Positions 44,012-56,680 of a stretch of 64,000 bases of DNA are shown piece after piece. The stretch spans positions 1 to 64,000 of the forward strand of contig JAXGGA010003938.1 in assembly GCA_038373865.1 (NCBI GenBank), written 5' to 3'. The DNA is from Uloborus plumipes (taxonomy: Eukaryota; Arthropoda; Arachnida; Araneae; Uloboridae). A program made the position numbers and the translations under genes. Each line of letters opens with the position of its first letter. Positions within the stretch are counted from its first letter, which is position 1. Under the pieces are notes generated by a model, which saw only the letters and a list, made by a program, of their open reading frames with translations, made no database searches and was not told the origin of the DNA.

Positions 44012-46988
44012 AAGTTTTCTTCACCCTTATGGTAGATATCTAACTTTTCATATTTGGGGACGCACGAAAAGCGTGCCTCAAGCCAAACATCGAAGGGGAC
44101 CCAAATTAACTTATATCCCAACTTAAAAAAAATCCTGCAGAAATAGTGAGTTTTTTTTTTTTTTTGTTTTTTGTTTTTTGAAGTTTTAAAAAGTTCTGCA
44201 GATTTTTAGAAAACAGAAAGAATCTGCACATTTTGTCTTCAATATAATCTGCATAAAATACATATTTTTTTCCTTTCAGTTTTCTCTAAATAATCTGCGG
44301 GTTTTTTGAAGCATGTTCCAAATTTGCTTCAATTTTCTGCAAATTTTTAATAGTTTTTCAGTAGATTTTTTTGCTGCGATACTGTTTAAAATGGAAATTA
44401 AACTTTGCTACCCTAAAATAAAAAATAGCTGTTATTTAAATTGCACATTTGGTGGTACTTAATATAAAATATGTATAGTTTTTGGGAAAAATTGTCTTCT
44501 GAGTTATATAGTAATAGCAATAATAAAATTACGAAATTGCCTCTGTCTATGACACTAGAGCAAGGTCGTTCCAAACAATCAGGGGATAAAAATTACTTAA
44601 ATATATGAATATTAAAATAATGAAACTTAAAATATATTTTCCAGTTAATTTTATGCTATGAAAGATTTCCCACACACCTTAATGTCACTCTAAGGATTTT
44701 TTTTTTCTGCATCAAGTTAAGCTTGATAATTTTTTTCAATTTATTAGAACTGCTTATATAAGGATTTCGATTTTAGCAAAAGTACTTGGTTAGACTCGAT
44801 TTAAACATGAAACGGGTGCGAAAAATATTATTAAAGACCCTACCACTGGAAACTTTCTTTTTAAACGTACAAAACTGCCGTTTTTTAATTCTCATTAGCA
44901 GTTCAGCACTACAAAATGTACAAGTTGGTACGGGTTCTTTGGAACCTGGGGAAATGATGCTCTTCAAAACTCTTCAGAAGAAATTATTACTAATAATATT
45001 ATTATTATTAAATGACCTGGTTTTGTGTATTTCCATCGATTTTTATTTATTTATTTATTATTATTATTATTATTTTTTTTTTTTTTGCTTTTTGCTTTTG
45101 GGTGGGAGTGGGATTTATATTAGTTAACAATTAAAATACTTGTAATTGGTTTTAGCATTAGAATTTTCAATTTTTCTTCTTTAGTCTGCTTTTGCGACAA
45201 GCAAATTTTCCTAGTAAGGATTATCTTTCCTTTACCGTGTTTACCATATCCTCTAGAAAACAATTAAGCATATTTAGATTTAAAATGCTTTATGACCAGA
45301 GAAGTTCGTTTTAATATGAGATCGGCAACCAGGGTCAGGGGTTGTTTAAATTTTTAATCTATAACCTTAGTACTTGTCTTCTATTTGGCAATAATTAAAA
45401 GCGGAAGTAAAACACGGCTATTATGAAAGATAAAGTAACTTAAGAAATAGTTTAACATTTTTCAAACACAAATTATCTAACTGATTACAGGCATGTGCTT
45501 CGGATATACAATGAACCTCTATTTCAATACGATAAATTGTGAGCTTTAGGATGAAAAGTCATCCGAGAAAAGCAGTGAGATGGAGCAGAAAGCAGTTTAA
45601 GGGGAAAAAATTGGAGATTAACGAAAAAAAAAAAATAAAGCGAAATAAAACCTAGAGTCGAAATTTATCACGTTACATTAAAAAATGTTAATTAGTAAAT
45701 TTCCAAGAAAGTCCCGTAAATAATAAATAAACAATGAAAGGTAATTTGTGCTTGACATACATTGTTTACTAATTGTTACTTTGTTGCATAAATATGTTTA
45801 TTCATTTTAGATTTATCAACTGACCTGAAAATATCCGTTTCAATAAAGATGAATATCTACTGACTTTTGGTCAATAAAGATTTCATGATATTTATCAAAT
45901 GTACGAACTTATACCCCAACTTGGAATACTATCGAAAATTCTTTAAGGAGTGAAAAGTTTCAATATAAAGTCATTTTTCATATTCAAATGAGCGGTATAG
46001 AAGTTTTTTTTTTTTTTTTTCAAATGGAAAGGAAGTTAAATGTACAATCGAGTCTACATTTTGAAGGTATTTACTCCACAGTCAGGTGCGGCCCAAACTT
46101 CAATTTTTGGAAAAGGGCAAATAAAAGTTTCAATGTGCCGAATGAAATTTCGTATTTTACCAAAAAATGAAACATGACCACACACATACAATACCTGAAT
46201 CTTATAAAAGAGACATTAAAGCGTTATTATTTTTTCAAAAAGTTTAATACAATTTTTGTAAATAAAACTATTTTGAAATTTTTAACTTTTTATTGCTGTC
46301 TCCAAATTTGCCGAATCGTCCGACAAAATTTGGCAATTACAGAATTTTTTCGAAAGGTCAGTGACCTCCTAATGGTCCCTTTGTTTATACTAAACCCTCA
46401 TTAGCCCGGATCCTATTAAACTGGATTTCGTTTACTCCGGACAGGCATTTAGAAGTGCAATAATGTATTTTTGCAGCCGTATTTTTGCACTTTTCATTTA
46501 TGCAGGTTTGCAACTCATTCTTTTGAATTAAAAACACAATTTTTACTGCGCACGAAGTAACTTCTTAATGTGCCTAGGCTCAATTAATAGATTATTTTGC
46601 TTTATACGTACTTTTGTTAATTCCGAAGACTTGTATCCCATATTAGTTCAGACTCAAAAGGTTCCGCTGTACTACCTTTTATTCATTGTTAATAAGACAG
46701 CAAATCGTTAGAAGACTTGAAACGAGCCCTTTACTCTTGTCAAGGTGCAGTACGAGTCGAATTCTTCGGAAAACAATTAGATAATGCATCAGCTCCGTCG
46801 TGACTGAATGCTATTACCACATTATTCACATACTTCAAGTTTAAGCGCATTGTACAACTCGCAGGAACAATGCATTTCGCATTGGGCACGTTGATTAAAT
46901 GCAATTATATAAAAGTGGTAAAATGAAGCAGAAATCGATAGCCTCAGAAAAAAAAACGCTATTTTGTTTACACTTTTTCTGGAAGAAT
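44012..46988. other. AT-rich presumed intron sequence
   Basis: No coding exon is evident. It contains poly(T) runs, an ATT/TTA-rich microsatellite (44985-45080) and, at 46394-46442, CCCTCATTAGCCCGGATCC, a weak resemblance to Tigger/pogo ends. Confidence 0.4.
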
Positions 46989-46992
46989 TTAA

Positions 46993-47559
46993 CCCTCGTG
47001 GGTCCCCCCCCCCCATTTCAGTTACACTCAAGACCCTTGGGGTCATAAACGATCCCAATGCTTCCTGTAGTTAATTTATTATGATTATTGAATGTTACAT
47101 GCATTATTTAAGTTCACACACTTTTTAATGCTAAAAAAATAAAAATAAAAAGAGACAATCAAAGTAAGATTTAGGTTATGCATTAAAAATTAAAATTTTA
47201 GAGCAAAACTTACAATAACTGTAGATTTATTTACAACTGTTACAGACCTGAAAAAACATGATTTTTTGCAAGTGAATTTCAAACACATATGACATTTTTC
47301 GATGCATTTTCTGTCCAGTTCTCTTGGGCAAAAGTTGCAACGTCCTCTTTTTTTGGCATTCTGGGGAAGTGACCCCAAGGGTCTTGTGTGCAAAAAATGC
47401 AATTCGGGAAAAATAAAACACAATAATAGCATTATTTTGAATAGAAAACTAGAAGAATAAAAGCTACAAAATGCCATTAAAAACAAATGATTGATTAACA
47501 AGATATATTAAACAGAAATTGCATTGGAGTCACATATGACCCCAAGGAACCCACGAGGG
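46993..47559 (-). mobile_element. piggyBac internal-deletion derivative, copy B
   Basis: TTAA on both sides (46989-46992, 47560-47563). Ends CCCTCGTGGGTCCC and GGAACCCACGAGGG. It is inverted relative to copy A (30847-31409), with the same internal content and deletion, and similar length (567 against 563 bp). Subterminal GGGGTCATAAACGATCCC and TCACATATGACCCC words are palindromic around GTCAT. Confidence 0.9.
47190..47501 (-). pseudogene. piggyBac transposase cysteine-rich tail, copy B
   Basis: A 103-codon frame. A hydrophobic lead (MLINHLFLMAFCSFYSSSFL) is followed by RGRCNFCPRELDRKCIEKCH and MCLKFTCKKSC, with Cys spacing C-x2-C-x7-C-x3-C-x2-C-x4-C-x3-C. This is the zinc-binding C-terminal domain of piggyBac transposases, complete here. 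The DDD catalytic core is absent. The lead sequence is probably translated non-coding DNA rather than a true N-terminus. Confidence 0.65.
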
Positions 47560-47563
47560 TTAA

Positions 47564-48952
47564 ATAAATCAAATAGCTTATTTCAGAGATTATTATATCA
47601 AGAACTTCTCAATATTTAAAGTCTCTTTTCCTTTCGTTTTTATCTCTGTGGTCCAAAATGGCATGTACATACATATAGTGAGTCATACAGGTAGTTTTAT
47701 CAAGGTCGTAAAATTCCTCATAGCAAATTATTTGAAACTGCTAATAATAATATAAGGCATTTTATAGCAGCGGTGAAGTTTTCGGTTAATAACTATCTTG
47801 ATGAACAGTACAGGTGATAAAATTTAGTTTATTGAATGCGAACTACTTTTATTTTAGATAAAACTTTTCCTTTTTGATTAGAATTGACTTTTAGCTTTTT
47901 CGGAGGGGAAAAAGTCAATTCACAGAATGAAGCGACGAGTTTTACCGAATGAATAAAAGATAAATTGATAAAATATGTGCGTGCATAGATTATTGCATCT
48001 AATGAGAAGATAAATAAAGAGTCATTTTACAAAAAATGATTGTAATATTGCAAAACAGTCTCACCGTCTCTAAATTTCCCGAATTATTAAAAATTAGGCT
48101 CCCATTGGAACACCCCTGATAAAAGATTTGGAAATATTTTGACTGATTGAGATAATTACGCTTGATTTAGCACAGAGGTTTTCAACCTAGGTTCTGGGAG
48201 ACCCTAGGGTTTCTTAGAAATTAGAAAGGTCTATAGCGATCGCCATATGCTCAGTCACAGCACCAAACTTTTAATAAAATTTAAATTTTTATAAAGATCA
48301 AATATTTTTCAATATTTCCAAAGTTCTTTTAAATATCTTCCTATTAAAAATGAAAAATTATCTTCTATAAAATCTATTTTTCATGACTGACACTTCTGAT
48401 GTCTTGACAAAAGAAAGAACAACAAACTGATGTAATTTCTGAGTCAATTGAAGCTGAAATTTATTAAAGTTGATATTATGCATTTTAGGATTGACATTAA
48501 AAATGTCCCGAAATTTCCAAAAGGGCTGTGAAACATCGTTATTTGTTTCAATTTCAATCTATGTGTGCAAAACATCTTTCTGTCCTCCTGAGCTGCGACA
48601 AAATCAAGGTACAGAAACACATTAGATGCTGAAGCTGACATTAGGTTGATGCGTTTTAAACAATTATTCCAGGCGTTAAAAATACTTTCTAATGAAAAAC
48701 CAATCACAGAAAAGCCATGAATTAGCTGAACAGATTGATTGAATCGACTAAGAATGGTTGAAGGATTAAAATTTTAAAACTTTAAATCCCCTCCCCCCGA
48801 TATTCCAAAAATACATTTACCATTGCATAATTGATTTACAGCAATAGATTATCTGATATTTCTAATATAGCAAAAAATTAATTAATTTCTCCTCAAGCTG
48901 TCATAAAAGCGTGCATGAAATAAATGTGTGGTTTAATTGCATTTTTTGAGTG

Positions 48953-48956
<4 letters not shown>
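47564..48956. other. AT-rich sequence; one possible hAT terminus
   Basis: Near 48173 CAGAGGTTTTCAACCTAGG resembles the left end of Charlie-like hAT elements, but no right end was found. No gene is supported. Confidence 0.3.

Positions 48957-48996
<40 letters not shown>
48957..48996. repeat. (TA)n microsatellite
   Basis: About 20 TA units, immediately left of a Helitron 3' end; Helitrons insert between A and T, so this was a suitable target or has since expanded. Confidence 0.95.
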
Positions 48997-49000
<4 letters not shown>

Positions 49001-49031
49001 CTAGCAGTACCCGCACGGCGATACCCGTGCA
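49001..49031 (-). mobile_element. Helitron 3' terminus (minus strand)
   Basis: Read on the minus strand: hairpin GCACGGGTATCGCCGTGC, GGGTACTG and CTAG, then T. It closely matches the 3' end of Helitron 2. The 5' end was not located; the body would lie to the right, where the gag remnant sits. Confidence 0.65.
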
Positions 49032-49088
49032 ATAAATGTAAAGGAAGTTAACTAAATAAAGTTTAACTCACTCTTAAGACTTTTCTTC

Positions 49089-49089
<1 letters not shown>

Positions 49090-49157
<68 letters not shown>
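49090..49157. repeat. (TG)n microsatellite
   Basis: About 34 TG units. On the minus strand it is (CA)n and continues in frame from the gag remnant as a Thr-His run, an accident of position. Confidence 0.95.
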
Positions 49158-49158
<1 letters not shown>

Positions 49159-49584
49159 ATCGGTCAAGTCTTTTTGAAACGTTGTCCAATCGGTTATCAA
49201 GTCTTCGTTGTTGTCAAACAACTGACGCGCCGTTCCGGAGAGATAAAATATCACGTTGGCCTGGCACATCTGTTCATCCCAATGGTTATAGGTGGCAATT
49301 CTTTGGAAGTCTTTCAGCCACTTATTGGCATCCTGTTGGTTGTCCCCGGAGAAAATACAAGGCTTCCTCGGGAGCTGGTACGCCAGGATCGGTACTGGCG
49401 CACCACCAATAGGACCGGAACTGGCCTCAGCAGTATTGTTCACTTCGGAGCTCTTCTCATCGGGCATTTCTCTTGAGCACCTATTTGTATCTGGTAGCAG
49501 ACCAAACTCTGGGACAAGTCCCTGAAGTCGCCGACTTGTGCGTTTTTCTTCCGTGGTAGCAATCGTACCCAGCGCTTCCACCAA
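49158..49584 (-). pseudogene. LTR-retrotransposon gag fragment
   Basis: From 49584 on the minus strand the frame encodes a gypsy-type gag N-terminal half. An acidic linker (EMPDEKSSEVNNTAEASSG) is followed by CIFSGDNQQDANKWLKDFQR, HWDEQMCQANVIFYLSGTAR and LFDNNEDLITDWTTFQKDL. The W.....F..........YL.G.A..W/F pattern is the retrotrans_gag capsid fold. It is cut off by the (CA)n microsatellite, so nucleocapsid and pol are gone. The preceding LTR-like sequence sits directly upstream. Confidence 0.8.
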
Positions 49585-49586
49585 AC

Positions 49587-49752
49587 TGTCGCGTAGATGA
49601 AGTCAATGAATAGAGCAGTTGTTAGTCTCAACTCGAGGCTGTTTATTCTGACCAGGAATGAACGTTACATCCACTTATATACAGTTTAGGAAAGTTCCAG
49701 AACATTCCAGACTCGGAAAGATGCAGAAATTAATAGCACATTCGAGAACACA
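49587..49752 (-). mobile_element. Probable short 5' LTR and primer-binding site
   Basis: On the minus strand TGTGTTCTCGAATGTGC (from 49752) to ...CTACGCGACA (49587) is bounded by TG...CA. It has a TATA box TATATAAG (49674-49681) and AATAAA (49642-49647). Just after it, TGGTGGAAGCGCTGGGTA is complementary in form to a tRNA 3' end (…CCA) and could be the primer site. Only one LTR is present. Confidence 0.55.
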
Positions 49753-49791
49753 GTAGAAAGGAAATTATAATAAAACAAAGTCAATTCACCC

Positions 49792-49863
49792 TGGCTGGGG
49801 TTCGAACTCATGTTGTACCGGTGGCAGGCGAGAACTCCACCACTGAGCCACCGTTATCCATGA
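49792..49863 (-). repeat. tRNA-Gly-like SINE head or pseudogene
   Basis: The minus strand reads ACGGTGGCTCAGTGGTGGAG, TTCTCGCCTGCCACCGG and GAGTTCGAACCCCAGCC. The anticodon arm is that of tRNA-Gly(GCC). Mispaired acceptor ends and extra bases in the variable region argue against a functional gene. Confidence 0.65.
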
Positions 49864-49864
49864 T

Positions 49865-51310
49865 TGGAAAGTAGAAGTTCGCTACATGTCGATTGTCATG
49901 TCGTGATTGTCATGTGTCATGTTGATCATGTCGATTAAAAAAATAGGCCTAATAACAGGCTAGATTCCTATAAAAGAGTCATTTTTTGACAAAAAACTTG
50001 AATTTGAGCTTTTTAGATTTTTTAAAATTTCAAGACCCCGCCTATAAGAATTCTAGGGCATCAAGGAACCTATGTGTCAAGTTTGATGAAAATCTGACGC
50101 AAACTGTGGATTTGTATAGAGAACAAGTATACTAACATACAAACATTATTTTAGTACAATAAAAATTGCATTTTTACTTATTCTAACTTTAGAAATAAAT
50201 CTTTAGAATGTTTCTTAAGCAGTTTGTGCCTTAAAGCACACTTTCCGAAATTAAATAGCCACAAAGGGAGATGATTCTCTTTGATTCAGAGAAAGGAATG
50301 GAAATAAGGAGAAATTAATCCAGAGGTCAAGCCCATACCTGCAAGACAGTCAAAAAAATTCTGATCATAAGCAATGGCACATCGGCTGAAAGGAGAAGAA
50401 AAAATAATTTTGAATTATGCTTTACTAAGTCTTAAGTAAAATGGTATTTTTTTCGTCTCCAGTTATTGCCGAAGATATGCTTTTAGATGAAAATTTGCTC
50501 ATTGCAAAAATCAGTAGGACAACTAACAAAAACTTTAAGTTTTCAAGGAGGGGACGGTGTGGAGCATTCAAGATTCAATGTATAAAAGTCACGTAGAATA
50601 CGTGCACTTGCCGCGAAAAGGTATTTAGAGCTCGCAAGAATAAAAGTACCGATTTAAAGAGAAGTTAGAATCCTTTGGCATAACCGACATTAATGTTTGG
50701 ATTTTCAGATAAAGAGAAAAATTTTGCATTACATAGTTTGTCATGATCTAAGTAAGCTTTAGGGTGGGTTTGATTACATATGGAGAAACTGAGCACGTTA
50801 CAAGAAAAAATACGTTATAATTGAACCGTTTATTTCAAAAACCTGTCAAGTGACCAGCTCTTAAACTTCAAAAAGCATTTCTACTCTTATTTTCAAATTA
50901 GTCGAGAAGGATTAAAATATTAAGTACAATTTATATAAGTTTGGGTACATTTCTTTTAATAAAAAGCAATGCAATCGATATTGAACCATTTAATGTGACG
51001 ATATAAATATTTTCTTAAAATAAATTGTCTTTAGACTGGTTTTTGAAAAACAATTCAATTAGTGTTCACTAATTTGCTGGATCAGATTTTGACAAATAGT
51101 GAGAAGTGTAGCATTTTTTAGCCTACTTTCCCGTTTAAAATAAAAGAAAGACGAAAAAAGTATTATAAGTAGCTTAATGCATCTAAAAAATATCGCCAAG
51201 TTAAAAAAATAAAAAGGTAAATTGAATATCGAAAAATTAAAAATGTGAAAGTAGGTTATTGAGATGGGGAATTTGTGTGTCGGTCGGTCAGTCTGTCGGT
51301 CGGTCGGTCT
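49865..51310. other. No recognisable feature
   Basis: AT-rich sequence. Around 50040-50130, AAGTTTGATGAAAATCTGA resembles subterminal text of non-LTR or Helitron repeats, but borders are unclear. Confidence 0.3.
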
Positions 51311-51326
51311 GTCTGTCCCCCCCCCT

Positions 51327-52345
51327 AATAACTTTTGAATGAACATTCCGATTTGTGCATTTTTTTTTTTTTTGGAAAGATCTCGGCGAGTACAGCTCAT
51401 TCCCATATTTGATTTTTCGATTTGAACAATTTTTGGTTCAAATTTGAACCGTTCAAACAACCTGTCCCGCAATGCTAACTTTTGAGTGAACTGTCCGATT
51501 TGAACAAACTTTTTTTTGTTCGAAAGATATTATCAAGGATACTTCATTCCCGTATTTACATTTCCAATTTGAACAATTTTTCGTTTAACATTGAACCGCT
51601 CAAGCAAGCTGTCACCCCTAATAACCTTTGAGTGAACAGTCCGATTTAAATAAACTTTTTTTTGTTCGAAGGATCTCAGCAAGGATACTTCATTACCGTA
51701 TTTAAATTTTCAATTTGAACATTTTTTGTTCAACATTGAACCGTTCAAGCAACCTTTCCCCGCCTAATAACTTCTGAGTGAACCATCCGAATGGAATAAA
51801 CTTTTTTTTTTTTTGTTGGAAAGACCTCGGCGAGTACGGCTCATTCCCATGTTTGATTTCTCGATTTGAACAATTTTTGGTTCAACTTTGAACCGTTCAA
51901 ACAACCTGTCTCGCGATGCTAACTTTTGAGTGAACAGTCCAATTTGAACAAACTTTGTTTTGTTCGAAAGATCTTATCAAGGATACTTCATTCCCGTATT
52001 TACATTTCCGATTTGAACAATTTTTCGTTCAACATTGAACCGCTCAAGCAAGCTATCACCTCTAATAACTTTTGAGTGAACAGTCCGATTTAAATAAACT
52101 TTTTCTTTGTTCGAAGGATCTCAGCAAGGATACTTCATTACCGTATTTAAATTTGCAGTTTAAACATTTTTTCGTTCAACATTGAACGTTCAAAGCAACC
52201 TTTCCCCACCTAATAACTTCTGTGTAAACCATCCGAATGGAATAAACTTTTTTTTGTTTGAAAGATCTCGGAGAGGCTCATTCCCATATTTCGCTTTTTG
52301 ATTTGAACCATTTTTCGTTCAATATTGAACCGTTCAAAAAAAGAT
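51327..52345. repeat. 147-bp tandem repeat with a three-unit higher-order pattern
   Basis: Seven units begin at about 51327, 51475, 51619, 51766, 51918, 52063 and 52211 with TAATAACTTTTGAGTGAAC or a variant, each followed by TTTGTTCGAAAGATCT and ATTTGAACAATTTTT. Three diagnostic subtypes (GGCGAGTAC; GCTAAC with TATCAAGGATAC; CTCAGCAAGGATAC) run A-B-C-A-B-C-A, so the amplification unit was about 440 bp. A GTCGGTCGGTCTGTCTGTCC run precedes it (51280-51318). Confidence 0.9.
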
Positions 52346-53215
52346 TTAACATTAGCGTCTACGGGAAATTTAAGTTGAATGTTGATCCTGAACTTAAAGT
52401 CAGATTTCCTTCAAACTAACTTTGTAAGAAAATGGTTTCGATAAATAATGTTTGTAAAAGTACTTTTCTGAATAAACTTTTGTGAGGACTCTGATTCCGA
52501 CTCCGACTCCGCAAACATGGCGGAAATGCAGGCTCAGAAAAAAAATGACTGACTGTGCAGACGATTTTTTGTTTATTTATTCATTTGTTTTATTTTATTT
52601 ATTATTGTTTTTTTTTTTCTTTTCTTTTTTTTTTTTTTTTTTTTTTTTGGCAGGCGATTTTTTTTTGTAACAAAAATGTTTCATTCACGAGAGCATTTTA
52701 TTCTTTATTTATATTTAACAACTGGCAACGGATTAAAAGTGAAATTCAAGACATTTTATTAACGGACGAGTTTTTTTTCTCTTTTTTTTTTCTTTGATAA
52801 AATGTGTTTTGATGTACTTTGTACTTTGTATTTTTAATTTTTTTTTTTTTTTTTGAAAACGATTGAGGAATTTTTCTACGGAAGAACTGTAACAGTTACA
52901 TTCTTTAAAAGGTGCGACAAAACTTTATTTATTCATTTATTTACTTTTTATGTGTCTATTTCATCTGATGAGAGAGGTATATTTTACTTTTAGAAATCAG
53001 CTTTAAGTGCTAAAAAGGTATGTTTGACATAATTTTTAGTCTCAGATAATCAAGAGAATAATGATCAGATGCTAGAATGCCGATGTCGATGAACGGCAAA
53101 GTAGGCTCGTTTAGTTCTTGACAGAACTTCTTGTTAATAATAATGTTTGTGGATGCTAATAACGCTTCTCGTAAAAAGGTGTGCGATAAATTACGACAAC
53201 TAACTCTAATCTGTG
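52346..53215. other. Low-complexity AT-rich region
   Basis: Several long poly(T) tracts (52604-52667, 52770-52800, 52838-52855). No gene seen. Confidence 0.5.
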
Positions 53216-53223
53216 TAACTTGG

Positions 53224-53394
53224 CAGAGGCTCGTCATTTGTCGAATCAGGGTGGGGTCAATTACCCCTTCCCCCTCACCGTACTTTGGAAATTGATCTAT
53301 TTACGTAGAAGTGAGGTTTTTGCTTTTTTTTTAGTTACAGCATATAAACACCATTTGTCCCCCAACCCCTCGGAAAAATTCGAAATGACGGGTC
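53224..53394. mobile_element. 171-bp hAT MITE, copy 2 (diverged)
   Basis: Starts CAGAGGCTCGTCATTTG and ends CGAAATGACGGGTC, the same length and internal order as copy 1. Flanks taacttgg and tagattgg match at 6 of 8. Confidence 0.6.
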
Positions 53395-53538
53395 TAGATT
53401 GGTATAAAGCATTCCATCCACGTAAAGCAAGAAAATCTTAATCCGGGTCGGTACAATTATGTCCAAAAACTTTCCCCAAATTAGTTGCGATATTTGCTTA
53501 CTTTTGCATTAAATATTGAAACTGATCATTTTCATTAA

Positions 53539-55986
53539 CCGACTTCAACAAAGGAGGAGGTTATCAATTCAAAGCGTATGTTTTTTTTTTTTTTTTGTTC
53601 GCACATAACTTATGATCTACTGAACCGATTTGGACGATATTTTTTTCAATCGATAGGAGATGGTGTAACTTCGGTACCATGTACTCATATGACGATATTT
53701 GTTCACTAGAAAAAAAGTTATGGAAAATAGTAAATTTCATGTCATTTCCCGATTAAATGATTAAATTTTCAATCCATTGTTGCAAAAATTTTTGCCTCGC
53801 AACAGCAATATTAATAGTAATCATGATGAAAAATTTGAACAAAGGCTTAACTAAATCTAACATGAAACTCATTAGCGGTAACGTATGTAGTATGTGTTAA
53901 AATCTTATGAACAACGAGAAATTAGAATTGCTTTGAAATATAAATTAGTTGACAAACCGTTGATATTTAAATGGCTTTGATTAACCTAGTACACAAATAA
54001 GTACCAGAGAATAACAAAGATTTTTTTTGTGTCAATCATTTATAATTTTAGACGCGTTGATAGTTTCTTCCTTTTTTTTTTCAGTTTATTTTATGGAGCA
54101 TTTACTTAAGAAAATTAGGTTAAGTTCCGTAATGGAAACATTACCTTATTTCATTAGTACACTTACACTAAAAAGAATAAAATAAAATAATTTCGGAAAA
54201 AAATAGAACCGACTTCAGTTGGAAATTGCTCTAAAAAGTAAAAAATATTTTTTTCTTTGAACACCATCGAAACTACTTTTAAACATAAGTTTTGAAGTCG
54301 GCGCAAAAACGATAGGTCAAATGATATTTAACCATATTTTGCCAACATTTTTCAGAGAAACCATTGAAAATTAAAAGCAGAAAATATGTCAGTACACGAG
54401 TGTGTGGTAATGAATGAAATGTATGCGAATGCTTTTAAAGAACCTGGATCCATTAAAATGTATATAGTTGAATTATAGTTGCGTATGATTCTATACAATG
54501 TTTTTGTTTTATTTAAACGTTTCTCCCAGAGATTTCAGGGTACTTTGCCATCAGTCAATAGCATCTACCTACCAAAAGCATTCCTCCTTAAATCGGCACC
54601 AAAGTAATTTCAAGAATCTTGTGTTCGAGCACTAGAGCTGCAACTCTCATTTTGTACGAACTCTTTCACAAGTAATCGCATAAAATAATTTTCTAGCTAA
54701 TGAATCATGAATTCAGTACAAACCAAACTAACTTTCTGAATCCTTACAAAATGGGGAGGGAAAAAAATAGAACCGACTTCAGTTGGAAATTGCTCTAAAA
54801 AGTAAAAAATATTTTTTTTCTTTGAACACCATCGAAACTACTTTTAAAAATAAGTTTTGAAGTCAGCGCAAAAACAATGTATAGAATCATACGTAACTAC
54901 AATTCAACTATATACATTTTAATGGAGCCAGGTTCTTTAAGAGCTTTCGCATACATTTCATTCATTACCACACATTCGTGTAATGGTACAAATATTCTGC
55001 TTTTAATTTTCAATGGTTTCTCTGAAAAATGTTGGCAAAATATGGTTAAATATCATTTTACCTATCGTTTTTGCGCCGACTTCAAAACTTATGTTTAAAA
55101 GTAGTTTCGATGGTGTTCAAAGAAAAAAAATTATTTTTTACTTTTTAGAGCAATTTCCAACTGAAGTCGGTTCTCTTTTTTCCAAAATTATTTTATTTTA
55201 TTCTTTTTAGTGTAAGTGTACTTATGAAATAAGGTAATGTTTCCATTACGGAACTTCACCTAATTTTCTTAAGTAAATGCTCCATAAAATAAACTGAAAA
55301 AAAAGGAAGAAACTACCAACGCGTCTAAAATTATAAACGATTGACACTAAAAAATAATCTTTGTTATTCTCTGGTATTTATTTGTGTACTAGCTTAATCA
55401 AAGCCATTTAAATATCAACTGTTTGTCAACTAATTTATATTTCAAAGCAATTCTAGTTTCTCGTTGTTCATAAGATTTTAACACATACTACGTACGCTGC
55501 CCGCTAATGAGTTTCATGTTTGATTTAGTTCAGCCTTCATTTAAAATTCTCATTAGCATTATTATTACAGTTTCATATCAACAACGTTTTGTAACAATGG
55601 ATTTCATATTTAATCATTTAGGACAAATCGCCTTAAATTCGACTACTTATTAATATTTCATACTTACTCCAGAGAAGCCTTAGTTCAAAATTTTCATCAT
55701 GATTACTATTAATATTGCTGTTGCGAGGCAACAAATTTTTGCAACTATGGATTAAAAATTTAATCATTTAATGGGAAAATGACATGAAATTTACTGTTTT
55801 CCATAATAACTTTTTTTCTAGTGAACAAATATCGTCATATGAGTACATGGTACCTAAGTTACACCATCTTCTATCGTTTAAAAAAAAATTGTCCAAATCG
55901 GTTCAGTAGATCAAATGTTATGTGCGAACAAACAAAAAAATAAGTACACGCTTTGAATTGATAACCTCCTCCTTTGTTGAAGTCGG
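53539..55986. mobile_element. 2.4 kb foldback at TTAA, CCGACTTCAACAAAGGAGG ends
   Basis: Left end CCGACTTCAACAAAGGAGGA follows TTAA (53535-53538). The right end CTCCTTTGTTGAAGTCGG precedes TTAA (55987-55990). Arms of about 1.2 kb share landmarks such as TGTACTCATATGACGATATT. Inside, three copies of an ACCGACTTCAGTTGGAAATT unit (54207, 54772, and inverted near 55160) show nested inverted structure. The arm-end text recurs alone at 59925-60145. Confidence 0.75.
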
Positions 55987-56680
55987 TTAAAAAATAGCTA
56001 CTTTAATTTTTAACATACAGGGTGTTCCAAGTCAACCTTCATGACCTCTAATTCCTCAACCTTTCGTCCTAGATGCATACTTCCAGTTGCAAATTTGCTC
56101 GAAATGAGGTAGAAAGTCAAAATATTGAAAGTTTGAAGCGAAAAAATAATTCAGTCAAAAAATACGAAATCTAACTTTTTATAGGGACTCCGGGTCCCCA
56201 AACTTATATTTAGGGAAAGAATCTCCATTAAAAAATAATACTAACACAAAAAAATGATATTTGTGCGATCAAAATTCGTGGAGATAATCGAGTTTTAAAT
56301 GCGCAGGGCCCGTAAACAAATTGACAAAAGAAAATTTTCGCCCTGCCAGAGGAATAACGAGCTTTTAGATTAGGTACGATAATGAAATTTGTTTCGTCCA
56401 TGTCAGAAAACATTCGCTTCTCGTTGTATTCAAAAATAAATACAGATGATACAAGACTACAAAACATAACAAGACAAGGTAAATTATTATGCAATTTTAT
56501 ACAAAGATATTAAACACACGAAATATGTAGAATCTAAGAAATAATATGCATTGCGATTACATTGTCCGTAAAGCAACACCATTTCCACATACTGTTCCGT
56601 AGTTTACATCGTAACTTCAAGCCTTAACGAAATGCATCTAGTTAAGCCGATTTTATTCTGCAGTGAAGGGTTTACGTTAT

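Noticed and set aside
43688..44121. Overlapping ORFs on both strands of up to 136 codons
   Set aside because: Mutually overlapping and without domains; better explained as a 5' untranslated region before the ATG at 43950.
49090..49476. Plus-strand ORFs starting with a Cys-Val repeat
   Set aside because: Translation of the (TG)n microsatellite and the antisense of the gag fragment.
51059..51472. 137-codon minus ORF
   Set aside because: Crosses the GGTC simple repeat and poly(A); no domain, no conservation signal.
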